In this document: one piece after another, positions 43,487 through 52,161 of the stretch | How positions within the stretch are numbered: the first letter of the stretch is position 1 | Layout of the letters: every line of letters begins with the position of its first letter | NCBI RefSeq assembly: GCF_025363195.1 | Contig: NZ_JANYEK010000079.1 | Location: 1-64,000 of the forward strand | DNA length: 64,000 nt | Origin: Sphingomonas sp. | GTDB taxonomy: Bacteria > Pseudomonadota > Alphaproteobacteria > Sphingomonadales > Sphingomonadaceae | Direction: 5' to 3' | The notes under the pieces: generated by a model | The model's database searches: none | Told to the model about the DNA's origin: nothing | What the model saw: only the letters and a program-made list of their open reading frames with translations | Made by a program: the position numbers and the translations under genes

Positions 43487-45997
43487 TCAGAATTTCACTT
43501 TCGCGCGTACGCCGATCGTGCGGGGGCGGGCATAGGTCACGCGGCTGCCGGCTTGATAGACCTGATAATAGGTCGCCCGCGCAATGTTCACGACGCCGAC
43601 TCCATTGGCCAGGTTGTTGCCGTACAGGCCGAATTCGAACTGCCCGACATCATAAGCGATCGACGCGCTCAGATTGTGCGATTCGGGGATCACCGCATAG
43701 GTCTGGCTCGGGCCGCTGGCGGTCAGCTTGCCGGCGACCAACGTCGTGCTGAAATTGTTGAAGGTTGTGTTCTGGGTCGACTGATATTGATAGCCGGCCT
43801 GCAGATGCAGATCGCCGTCGCCCAACTTGTGATCGTAAAAGGCCTGCGCGTTGGCGGTGAATTGCGGGTAATAGGGTGTCCGGTCACCGTCGAAGGCCCC
43901 GACCGTGGGAATATCGCCCTTGGCATGCGAATCGTTGTACGAACCGCTCAGTGACAGCGTGATATCCGGCGTCACCTTGACCATCGATTCGAGTTCGACG
44001 CCCTTGCTGGTGATCTTGCCCTTGTTGTCGGTGAAGAAATACGAGCAGTTCAGCCGCAAGCGCGTCTGCACGTCGCTCCAGTCGATATAATATGCGCTGG
44101 CGTTGAGCGTGATCCGGCCACCGGCCAGCTTGGCCTTTTCGCCGATCGTATAGTTCCACAATTTGTCCGGGCCGAACGTCAGCGGTGCGGCCGTGTAGCC
44201 ATAAGCGGCGAGGTTCTGGGTACATTGCCCGGCGATGCCGGAATTGCCGAGCGGCACCGGCTGGTTGCCGCCGCCATAGCGAAAGCCCTTCGCGACTTCG
44301 CCGTAAATCATGAAATCGTCGTTGACGTGATAGGAGATATTGCCGCGCGGATTGACGCCGTTCGACTTCAGCGTGGCATTGGTGGTCAGCGGGACGTGAT
44401 TGACCACGCCGTAGACGCCGCTTTCGAACAGAAAATATTTCTCCTTGAAGTCGAAATATCGCAGGCCCGCCGTCAGGTCGAGCTTGGACGTCGCGTGCCA
44501 TGTGCCGTCGGCATAGAAAGCGAGTTGATGCTCGTCGACATCCTGCAGGCCGGAGAAGATGTCGTCTTTCTGGAATGCCGCATCGACGGTCTGCGAATCG
44601 TACTGGCCGCCCGGCACGTTGAATGGGCCGTAGAAATAATTCTGATAGGACAATTTGTCGAAGCCGGGCGTCGGAATGTCCTGACGCAGATGCCGCTTCT
44701 GCTTTTCGTAGAATGCGCCGACGGTCCAGCTGACCGGGCCGCCGGGTTTGGAGACCAGCCGGATTTCGCCCATGTAATCCTTCAGCTTCTGGTCGATCTG
44801 GTAGAGTTCGGCCGGCAGCGCCAGAGCAAGGGCGTTGCTATAGGCGGTCGGGGCCGGGAACAGCGGATAGCTCGTGCTGCTCGGCGCTATTCCCGATCCG
44901 TAATCCTGGAAGAAATAGCCGATCTGCGGCTCGACGCTGGCGGCGAAGCCGATCGCGCGGTCGGTATAGGCGCCGGTCGCGATCAGGTTGGCGAAGCCGA
45001 CGTCGTAATCCGCGCCCAGCGTATAGAGGCGGAAGCGATCGTCCGTACCCTCAGGGCCGTTCGTCAGGATGGTGTAGGGCTTCAGCCCGTCGAAGGCGGA
45101 GTTGAGCCCGTGGGCGATACTGCGTTCGTAGGTGAAGCTGCCGTCGATCGTCAGGTCCGGCGTCGGCACCCAGCGTACCGCTACCCGGCCCTGATAGGTG
45201 TCGTTGCGGTTGGCGTTCTGCTTGTTGCGCTTGCCGATATTGTCGATGAAGCCGCCGTCGCGCCCAACATAGAAATTGGCGCGAACCGCCAGCGTATCGG
45301 ACACGATCGGCAGGTTGATCATGCCGCGAAGGTTGTAGCTCGCCTCGCCGTGGTCGGTGGTCGCCGCACCGGTTTCCGCATTGCCGAAAAAGCTGTGGAG
45401 ATCGGGCTTGGCCGTTACGAACCGCACCGTGCCGGCCATCGACCCGGCCCCGAAAAGCGTGCCCTGTGGCCCGCGCAGGATTTCGACGCGCTCCAGATCG
45501 TAGATCTTCAGATCGGGCGTCTGGCCTTGGACCGAGATCGGCGTGTCGTCGAGATAGACGGCGACGAGCGAGCGATCAGACGTGTCCGACGAGGCATAAC
45601 CGCCGGTCGACAGGCCGCGCATGTTGAACTTGTTATAGCCTGGCCCGCCCTCCGTGATCGACAGCGAAGGCGTGAATTTCGCGAGATCGACCAAATTGCC
45701 CTGGCCGGATTTTGTGATCTGCTCGATGTTCACCACGGCGACCGCGATCGGCACATTCTGCAGCGACTGCGCGCCGGACCGGTTGGCAGTCACGACGATG
45801 TCGCTGAGTTCCGAGCTTGGAGCTTGAGTGTCTGCCTTCGCGGGTTTTGCGTCCTGCGCAGCGGCGGGTGCGGCGAGACCGATGCTCGATGCGAAGGCCA
45901 ACGCTGCGACGGAGGCCGTCCAGCGCAAGCCGCGGGTCATGCGATCAGCCGGCCTGGTGTCGGTCTCAAACCCGGTTTTGGTCTCGAACGGCGTCAT
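43487..45997 (-). CDS. TonB-dependent outer-membrane receptor
   Basis: An 836-residue receptor. The signal peptide core is ASVAALAFASSIGLAAPAAAQ. A plug domain begins SELSDIVVTANRSGAQSLQN with SLSITEGGPGYNKFNMRGL, and a 22-strand barrel ends in aromatic Phe (VRAKVKF). It imports a large or scarce ligand across the outer membrane. The ATG at 45997 gives a long n-region; an internal ATG at 45943 is also possible. It follows the TPR-sulfotransferase gene. This pairing with an S15-type hydrolase is frequent in sphingomonads and points to peptide-like or sulfated ligand uptake, unproven. Confidence 0.9.
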   Translation of the reverse strand: MTPFETKTGFETDTRPADRMTRGLRWTASVAALAFASSIGLAAPAAAQDAKPAKADTQAPSSELSDIVVTANRSGAQSLQNVPIAVAVVNIEQITKSGQGNLVDLAKFTPSLSITEGGPGYNKFNMRGLSTGGYASSDTSDRSLVAVYLDDTPISVQGQTPDLKIYDLERVEILRGPQGTLFGAGSMAGTVRFVTAKPDLHSFFGNAETGAATTDHGEASYNLRGMINLPIVSDTLAVRANFYVGRDGGFIDNIGKRNKQNANRNDTYQGRVAVRWVPTPDLTIDGSFTYERSIAHGLNSAFDGLKPYTILTNGPEGTDDRFRLYTLGADYDVGFANLIATGAYTDRAIGFAASVEPQIGYFFQDYGSGIAPSSTSYPLFPAPTAYSNALALALPAELYQIDQKLKDYMGEIRLVSKPGGPVSWTVGAFYEKQKRHLRQDIPTPGFDKLSYQNYFYGPFNVPGGQYDSQTVDAAFQKDDIFSGLQDVDEHQLAFYADGTWHATSKLDLTAGLRYFDFKEKYFLFESGVYGVVNHVPLTTNATLKSNGVNPRGNISYHVNDDFMIYGEVAKGFRYGGGNQPVPLGNSGIAGQCTQNLAAYGYTAAPLTFGPDKLWNYTIGEKAKLAGGRITLNASAYYIDWSDVQTRLRLNCSYFFTDNKGKITSKGVELESMVKVTPDITLSLSGSYNDSHAKGDIPTVGAFDGDRTPYYPQFTANAQAFYDHKLGDGDLHLQAGYQYQSTQNTTFNNFSTTLVAGKLTASGPSQTYAVIPESHNLSASIAYDVGQFEFGLYGNNLANGVGVVNIARATYYQVYQAGSRVTYARPRTIGVRAKVKF

Positions 45998-46169
45998 CTT
46001 AGGGCCCCCCACTATATATCTTTCCACAGGATCGGCCCGGGGCTTGCAATCCGCGGCGCGTGTTCGCGCTTCGATGCGGACAGCTTTGTCCCTGCTCTTC
46101 CCATGCCCAAGCTCCCCCTAAATCCTCCAACCGAAAAACATTATAATCGGATGCGTCCATCCAATATTG

Positions 46170-48143
46170 TCATCCTGCCGTAACAGCGTCGTCTTCGCTC
46201 CGGCCCTGAAGCCCGGCGAACAGCGGTCCCAGCCAGGGTTCGAATCGCCGCCAACGCCCGACCGATCCCCGATAGATCGGCTGGCGGACTTGTTCCGAGC
46301 TGGCGGTGCGCACTGCACGGGATGTTTCGAAGAAACTTAAGCAGGCGGGGTCGAACGGCAGGCCACAATGGTCGAGCAACCGCCGCGTCTGCCCTTCTGC
46401 GTCATCGACCAGCATCTCGTATTCCACCCGCAGCACACGACCGGCCAAAACCGCGTCGAAATGCCGCATCAGCCGCACATAGGCGGCATGGTAGCGCCCG
46501 AGATCGCCAAGATCGTAGCTATAACCTTGGCCCCCAGCGAAGCTTTGAGAGAATAGCGACATGCAACAATCGCGCGCGTCCCGCCGCGCGTCGATGATTC
46601 GCGCGCCGGGCAGCATCAGGTGGATCAGCCCGACGTGCAGGACGTTGCCGGGAAACTTGTCGACGAAATAGGGTCGATCCTTATGCCGTCGACGCTGCGT
46701 CCGCGAAATATAGTCTGTCCCCAAGGCGGCGAAATCCAGTCCGGGCAATGACGCAAGACCATCTGGGTAGGACAGACCGGCAGGCATGTGCTGGGCGATG
46801 GCCCGGGCGATGGCCGTGAGGTCCGGCAATTCGGATGCCCCCTCAACCAGGGGATGCGAGGCGAGAATCTGCTCGACCAGGCTGGAACCGGAGCGTGGCA
46901 TGCCCAGCACGAAGATCGGACCACGGGCGGCGTGGCCGACGCCTTTGCGCGAGTCGAGGAACGGCCTGTCGAAGGTTGCGATCGTGCGATCGATGAACGC
47001 GTCGTGCGCGTCGGCATCGTGTGACACCGACAGTCTGCGCAGCGCATTGGCGCGCAGATAGTCGGCAAATGCGCGCTCATGATCGCCGCGATCTTCGTGC
47101 GCACGGCCAAGTGCGAAATGAAGATAGGATCGCGATTCGGCGTCCGGTTCGGTGCCGGAAACCAGCCGTTTCATATCGCGAATGTCCTCGGCGGTGATCG
47201 CGCCGGTCTTCAGGTCGGCTAAGCTCCAATAGGCTTCGGCAAAAGCGGGGACGAGCCGAATGGCCGTGCGATACGCCGCCACCGCTTCGTCACGCCGACC
47301 GAGCGCGCGGAGAGTGTGACCATAACTCTGCCAGATACGGGCATCGTCGGGTGCGAGGCGGGTAGCGCGGGCGAGCAGATCGGCGGCGTCCGCTTCGCGC
47401 GCCAGGTTCATCAGGATCGCCGCGCGCAGGGCAATGGCGGCTACCAGATCCGGTGCCGCCGCGACCACGCGGTCGATCTCAACTAAAGCAGGGCCATCTT
47501 CACCGGCGCGGTACAACGCCTCGGCACGCCGTAGCGATGCAGGCAAATAGCCTGGCGCATTAACCAGCGCGGCGCCCAGCACACGCGCTGCAGCGTCATA
47601 GAGACCCGCAGCCATGCCGACCTCCGCGATCACGCAGGCGGCGGCGACATCGCCTGCATCCAGCCCGAAACCCGTGCGCAAGGCATCCTGAGCGGCTGCA
47701 TCCCCACGTAGAAACCCGGTGATGCGCGCCTGCAAGGCAGGGCTCGATAATGTCGCCGCGAGACGCTGATCGATCCGCGAAACGCCGGCGATCATGGCGA
47801 GATCGCGCAAGGCATGGTTTGCCAACAGCGCGCCCGGATTGAGCGTGGTCGCGTGGGCGAGTGCGGCATTCGCCGCGTCGATCCGCCCGATCATTGCCTG
47901 TGCCAGGCCGAGTTCGCAGTGCACGCCCCAGGCGCGCGGCAATCGCGCCGCCAGCGGCGTGAGCAAAGCCAGCGCCCCCAGGCTGTCGCCGCACCGTCGC
48001 CGGGCCACCGCAAGCAGCAATATCGCTTCGCTCGATGGCGCGGCGCGGCTGGCCTGTTCCGCCAGCCGTCGCGCCGCCTGTGGATCGACGCCAAGCAGGC
48101 GCTTCGCTTCGGCAAGGAGAGCAGATGCTGTCATGGTCACCAT
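46170..48143 (-). CDS. TPR-domain sulfotransferase
   Basis: A 657-residue protein. The N-terminal 400 residues contain TPR-like helical repeats (for example DDARIWQSYGHTLRALGRRD). The C-terminal part is a sulfotransferase with the PAPS 5'-phosphosulfate loop FVLGMPRSGSSLVEQILASH, the 3'-phosphate site DARRDARDCCMSLFSQ and the RVEYEMLVDD segment. It would transfer sulfate from PAPS to an unknown acceptor, perhaps a peptide. The start is uncertain (48143 or 48134); the longer frame to 48380 overlaps the divergent gene. It is upstream of the TonB receptor on the same strand. Confidence 0.85.
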   Translation of the reverse strand: MVTMTASALLAEAKRLLGVDPQAARRLAEQASRAAPSSEAILLLAVARRRCGDSLGALALLTPLAARLPRAWGVHCELGLAQAMIGRIDAANAALAHATTLNPGALLANHALRDLAMIAGVSRIDQRLAATLSSPALQARITGFLRGDAAAQDALRTGFGLDAGDVAAACVIAEVGMAAGLYDAAARVLGAALVNAPGYLPASLRRAEALYRAGEDGPALVEIDRVVAAAPDLVAAIALRAAILMNLAREADAADLLARATRLAPDDARIWQSYGHTLRALGRRDEAVAAYRTAIRLVPAFAEAYWSLADLKTGAITAEDIRDMKRLVSGTEPDAESRSYLHFALGRAHEDRGDHERAFADYLRANALRRLSVSHDADAHDAFIDRTIATFDRPFLDSRKGVGHAARGPIFVLGMPRSGSSLVEQILASHPLVEGASELPDLTAIARAIAQHMPAGLSYPDGLASLPGLDFAALGTDYISRTQRRRHKDRPYFVDKFPGNVLHVGLIHLMLPGARIIDARRDARDCCMSLFSQSFAGGQGYSYDLGDLGRYHAAYVRLMRHFDAVLAGRVLRVEYEMLVDDAEGQTRRLLDHCGLPFDPACLSFFETSRAVRTASSEQVRQPIYRGSVGRWRRFEPWLGPLFAGLQGRSEDDAVTAG

Positions 48144-48271
48144 CGTCACCGCTATCGTCGCCCCGCTCAAGGGGCGATACGTATTTGGCAAAAGGCTGAC
48201 AGTAAATTGCATTGGGCAGGCGCCGGGGAGAGGTTCAGCCTCGGAACTTGGAGCTGCAACGTGGAGGAAAA

Positions 48272-50338
48272 ATGGGCAGTACGAGGCGTGAATTGCTGGC
48301 GGCGGCCGCAACCGGGATCGTGCTGGGCAGCCGGGCGGCGGCTGCTGCTGCCGATGTGGATCGTTGGCAATTGCCGGCAAAAGGCAAGGTGGAGCGGATC
48401 GAGCTGGTCGAGATCCCGATGCTCGATGGTATCATGCTGCGCGGTCGGCTGTGGCTTCCCGCCGATCCCGCCGCCCGCCCCGCACCCGTGGTGCTGGAAT
48501 ATATCCCTTATCGCACCCGCGACGCCTATAGCGCTGCTGACGATCATTGGGGCGATGTGCTGGCCTCGCACGGCATCGCCTTTGCCCGCATCGATATTCG
48601 CGGAACGGGCGATTCCGACGGCTTGCTGCACGACGAATATCTCGCCAGCGAGCAGGACGATGCGGTTGAGATCATTGCGTGGCTCGCGGCGCAAAGCTGG
48701 TGCAACGGCGCGGTCGGCATGCGCGGGATTTCCTGGGGCGGATTCTCCACCTTGCAAACGGCGATGCGCAATCCTCCGGCGCTGAAGGCGATCATGCCGA
48801 TGGCCTGTTCGGACCGCCGCTATACCGACGATGCGCACTATGTCGGCGGTTGCCTTGGCATGACCAACTTTAAATGGGGCGCGAATTTCAAAGCCGTGAT
48901 GGCCGCGCCGCCGGACCCTGCGATGGTTGGCGCCAAATGGCAGGCCATGTGGCGCGAGCGGCTGGAAGCTTCCCCGCCGATCATCGCCCGCTGGACGCAG
49001 CATCGTAGCGAAGATGCTTATTGGCGGCACGGATCGTTACGGTTCGATTACGGGGCGATCCAATGCCCAACCTATATCGTCGGCGGCTGGGCCGATGCCT
49101 ATGTCCATTCGGTCCCGCGCATGCTCGAGGGGCTGAGCTGCCCCCGTAAGGCCCTGGTCGGCCCTTGGGGCCATACCTATGCCTGGCTTGGCGGCCCCGG
49201 CCCAGCGCTGGATTGGGCGTATGAGGAAATTCGCTGGTGGTCGCATTGGCTGCGGGGCGCGAAGACCGGGATCATGGACGGCCCCGCGCTGCGCTTCTAC
49301 CGCCCGGACACCGTGCCGGCGCAATCCGCCCCTGGTGCCACGCCCGGCTCCTGGGGGGCAGAGCACGCTTGGCCCTCGCCGTATATCGCGAAGCGAACCT
49401 ATTATTTGACGGACGATGGCCTGTCGCCGGGGCCGGGCAAGTCGACCCCGCGCACGCACCGTTCGCATAACGTTGTCGGCCTGAACACGCCTGAATGGGT
49501 GCCGTTCGGCCAGCAGGAGATGCCGGGCGACCAGCGGGCCGACGATGCCCTGTCGATCGTCTATGACAGCGCCCCACTGGCGGTCGATGTCGAACTGCTC
49601 GGGGTGCCGAACATCCGCCTGCGCCTCGCGGCCGATCGACCAGCGGCGCAAGTGGCGGTACGTTTGTGCAAGGTGCTGCCCGATGGCACGTCGTGGCGCA
49701 TAGGGTATGGCCTACTCGATCTCACCCACCGCAACGGCCATGCGGCTCCCGAGCCGGTCGTCCCGGGCAAAGCCTTTAACATCGCACTCGACCTCGGTTT
49801 TCTGGCGCAGCGGCTGCAAGCCGGCGAACGTCTGCGCGTCGCGATCTCCGAAGGATTGTGGCCGTTGGTCTGGCCGTCGCCCGACAGCCCGACGTTGACA
49901 CTCTATCCCGATGCATCGGCGATTACTTTGCCAATCCGGGCGGCGCCGCTGGTCGAACCGGCGATGCCGATCGCGACCGTGGACATCGCGGCTGATGCTG
50001 GCGCGGTGAAGGTGACGATGGATATCGACGGCGACGCCATAAGGGTATCGGGCGTGTGGCCGGATACTCGGCGCACCTCGGCCAACGGCACGATCCTGTC
50101 GGGTTTTGGGCCGAACACCGATGCCAGCATCGTCCGTGATAAACCCAATACATGTCGTTGGACTGGGGAGAAAGTCAGTCGCTATCGGCGTGGCGATTGG
50201 GATTGCAGCCTGCGCGTAACGTTCGCGGTCGTCGAATCGCAGTCGTCCTGGGTCGTCGATGAACGGATCGAGGCATTTCAGAACGGCAAACGCGTGTTTG
50301 ATCGCCCGCATCGCACGGTAATCGCGCGTGGAGTGTAG
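48272..50338 (+). CDS. CocE/NonD (S15)-family hydrolase, Tat-exported
   Basis: A 688-residue X-Pro dipeptidyl-peptidase-like hydrolase. A Tat-type signal (STRRELLAAAATGIVLGSRA) opens at the ATG 48272 with GGAGGAAAA upstream. Catalytic Ser in MRGISWGGFSTLQT, Asp in GGWADAYVHS, His in GPWGHTY. The C-terminal domain is a galactose-binding jelly roll (from about residue 430). Substrates may be N-terminal dipeptides with proline or acylated esters. It diverges from the sulfotransferase and faces it over about 130 bases, so the three genes are likely co-regulated. Confidence 0.85.
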   Translation: MGSTRRELLAAAATGIVLGSRAAAAAADVDRWQLPAKGKVERIELVEIPMLDGIMLRGRLWLPADPAARPAPVVLEYIPYRTRDAYSAADDHWGDVLASHGIAFARIDIRGTGDSDGLLHDEYLASEQDDAVEIIAWLAAQSWCNGAVGMRGISWGGFSTLQTAMRNPPALKAIMPMACSDRRYTDDAHYVGGCLGMTNFKWGANFKAVMAAPPDPAMVGAKWQAMWRERLEASPPIIARWTQHRSEDAYWRHGSLRFDYGAIQCPTYIVGGWADAYVHSVPRMLEGLSCPRKALVGPWGHTYAWLGGPGPALDWAYEEIRWWSHWLRGAKTGIMDGPALRFYRPDTVPAQSAPGATPGSWGAEHAWPSPYIAKRTYYLTDDGLSPGPGKSTPRTHRSHNVVGLNTPEWVPFGQQEMPGDQRADDALSIVYDSAPLAVDVELLGVPNIRLRLAADRPAAQVAVRLCKVLPDGTSWRIGYGLLDLTHRNGHAAPEPVVPGKAFNIALDLGFLAQRLQAGERLRVAISEGLWPLVWPSPDSPTLTLYPDASAITLPIRAAPLVEPAMPIATVDIAADAGAVKVTMDIDGDAIRVSGVWPDTRRTSANGTILSGFGPNTDASIVRDKPNTCRWTGEKVSRYRRGDWDCSLRVTFAVVESQSSWVVDERIEAFQNGKRVFDRPHRTVIARGV

Positions 50339-50466
50339 GATTGCGAATGCGAACCTGGCGGCGCTCTCGATACTTTCGCTGTGGACTGTCGCCGATGGGG
50401 ATGCGGTGGGCACGATTTGCCCGGGCATGGCGGCGTAAACATGGCGCGCGCATAGGGGAGCAGGCG

Positions 50467-50643
50467 TCAGGCCCTGCGCCGAAGCTTTTGCTCGATGCGC
50501 GTAAAGACCAGTAGGTTGAGGCTGCGAGCAGAGCGATCGTTGCCGTCTTGAATCGCGCGCTGCGACAACCACAAGCCGATCGCCTGGACCAGCCCTTTTT
50601 TAAACCCGACCGAGGCCGAAGGTCTCAGATCTCCTCGTTCGCG
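50467..50643 (-). other. Unexplained coding-like stretch in the gap after the S15-family gene
   Basis: The 286-base gap 50339-50624 has on the minus strand a frame reading KKGLVQAIGLWLSQRAIQDG and ending LRRRA at 50467. Its first codons overlap the bfr 3' end. It has no start codon near and no family I can name. It may be a gene remnant; the rest of the gap shows nothing. Confidence 0.25.
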
Positions 50644-51110
50644 GGCTTGCTCTGCAATTGGACGTAATTCTCGATGCCCATGCGCTGGATCATCTCGAAC
50701 TGGCGTTCCAGCGTGTCGACATGCTCTTCCTCGCTGTCCAGAATCTGCCGGAACAGGTCGCGGCTGACATAATCGCGGACCTTCTCGCAATGCTCGATCG
50801 CGTCGCGAAGCGGAGGCAGGGCCTCCATTTCCAGGTCGAGATCGGCTTGCAGCACTTCCTGCACCGATTCCCCGATGCGCAGGCGCCCGAGCAGCTGGAA
50901 ATTGGGTAGGCCGTCGAGGAACAGGATACGCTCCGCGACCATGTCGGCGTGCTTCATCTCGTCGATCGATTCGTGCTTCTCGAACTCGGCGAGCTTGCGC
51001 ACGCCCCAATGGTCATACAGCCGGTAATGCAGCCAATATTGGTTGATCGCGGTCAGCTCGTTCTTGAGCACCTCGTTCAGATAATCGATAACCTTGGGGT
51101 CGCCACGCAT
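50625..51110 (-). CDS. bfr: Bacterioferritin
   Basis: A 161-residue iron-storage cage subunit. The di-iron ferroxidase ligands are all present: Glu18, Glu51, His54, Glu94, Glu127 and His130, and Met52 can ligate heme. It oxidises Fe(II) and stores it as mineral. ATG 51110 has GGAG seven bases upstream; the frame to 51155 has no support. It follows bfd by 97 bases and is likely under the same iron control. Confidence 0.95.
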   Translation of the reverse strand: MRGDPKVIDYLNEVLKNELTAINQYWLHYRLYDHWGVRKLAEFEKHESIDEMKHADMVAERILFLDGLPNFQLLGRLRIGESVQEVLQADLDLEMEALPPLRDAIEHCEKVRDYVSRDLFRQILDSEEEHVDTLERQFEMIQRMGIENYVQLQSKPANEEI

Positions 51111-51207
51111 TGAATGTCTCCGTTCGTCCCGCAACCCTATAGCCCAGGCAAGCACACCGCACAGCTAGAAAATGGCGGATTTCTGGGAGTTTCACGGTCT
51201 GCGAACG

Positions 51208-51378
51208 TTATGCAGCAGCACGTTCCGCATCGATAATGGATCGCGCGAACGGTACGCACTGCCCGCATTTCGGCTGACGACCGAGGCTGCGATAGGCTTG
51301 GCAGGCGCTGGTCGCGCCGTTGCGGGCGGCCTCGCGCACCTGCGTTTCCCGAATCGCATTACAGACGCAAACGACCAT
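51208..51378 (-). CDS. bfd: Bacterioferritin-associated ferredoxin
   Basis: A 56-residue [2Fe-2S] protein with Cys4, Cys6, Cys38 and Cys41 (VCVCN and KCGQC), the classic Bfd pattern. It delivers electrons to release iron from bacterioferritin. ATG 51378 was chosen over longer frames because it opens MVVCVCNAIRE and has GGTGGAG six bases before. That site sits in a 9-bp hairpin (51382-51404). Two Fur-like half sites lie just upstream. Confidence 0.93.
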   Translation of the reverse strand: MVVCVCNAIRETQVREAARNGATSACQAYRSLGRQPKCGQCVPFARSIIDAERAAA

Positions 51379-51381
51379 GTG

Positions 51382-51404
51382 ATGCTCCACCTCTCGTGGA
51401 GCAT
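51382..51404 (-). promoter_or_regulatory. Hairpin masking the bfd ribosome-binding site
   Basis: A perfect inverted repeat, ATGCTCCAC and GTGGAGCAT around a five-base loop. In the bfd transcript the GGAG of the binding site lies in the 3' arm, three bases before the AUG, so the fold would hide it. Confidence 0.5.
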
Positions 51405-51414
51405 ATCTAGGGCT

Positions 51415-51456
51415 AATGCGAATTGATCGCAAGCTCTTTTGCGGGTGATTCGCATT
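51415..51456 (-). promoter_or_regulatory. Fur-like operator pair upstream of bfd
   Basis: AATGCGAAT (51415-51423) and ATTCGCATT (51448-51456) are perfect inverted copies and match the alphaproteobacterial Fur half site. Each has a degenerate partner beside it (GATCGCAAG and GCGGGTG). Location upstream of bfd fits iron repression. Confidence 0.55.
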
Positions 51457-51521
51457 ATGAGGCGCGGTGAGAATATCTCTCACCGCGCATGTCGTTCAGC
51501 CGCGCAGGGCGTTCAAACAGG

Positions 51522-52106
51522 TCAGGCCTTGGCGAGCATCGCGATCAGATCCGATTCGCTCGGGCGAATCCGGTAATCCGTTTCGACGACCTTCGCCTTC
51601 ACCTTGCCGTGCGCGTCGAGCACCATCGTCGTCGGATAGGGCACGCCGAATGCGATGCTGTCCGGCTTGTACTGCGGATCGCGCAGTTTGAGCGCGTCGA
51701 TCATCTTGCTGCCGGCGTCACTGTACAGCGCATAGGATATGCCCTGCTTGGTCGCGAAGGCGGCAAGGTCTGCGGGCTTGTTGTAACTGACCGCGATCAG
51801 CCGGACGCCCTTGGCCTTGGCGGCGGCGGCGACCGGGCCGAGGCCCTTCAACTGGCGTTGGCAGAACGGGCACCACGCGGCGGACCGGAACAAGACGATC
51901 ATCACCGGCTTGCCCGCTGCGACCTTGGCCAAGGTCGTGGGCTTGCCGCTGCTGTCGAACAGCGATGCGGCCATTGAGACGCGGCTGCCGATCGCCGGGC
52001 CGATGCTGGCAGGGGCAGGGGTTTCGGCACTGGCGATCGCCGCCATCGTTACACCGACGGTCGCCAAGCCCAGGGTCGCAGCGGCGAGGACAGAAAGGCG
52101 GATCAT
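51522..52106 (-). CDS. Exported redoxin/AhpC-like protein with CPFC
   Basis: A 194-residue thioredoxin-fold protein. A signal peptide (VLAAATLGLATVGVTMAAIA, cleavage after ASA) precedes a redoxin domain with active Cys79 and Cys82 in RSAAWCPFCQRQ. It may reduce peroxides or disulfides in the periplasm. AAGGAAC sits before ATG 52106; the TTG at 52121 is weaker. It is transcribed toward the bfd gene but separated by the Fur-like sites. Confidence 0.82.
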   Translation of the reverse strand: MIRLSVLAAATLGLATVGVTMAAIASAETPAPASIGPAIGSRVSMAASLFDSSGKPTTLAKVAAGKPVMIVLFRSAAWCPFCQRQLKGLGPVAAAAKAKGVRLIAVSYNKPADLAAFATKQGISYALYSDAGSKMIDALKLRDPQYKPDSIAFGVPYPTTMVLDAHGKVKAKVVETDYRIRPSESDLIAMLAKA

Positions 52107-52161
52107 GATGCGTTCCTTCAAAGATTGCCCACGATCCTACCCCGGAATCGCGCCGAACGGA

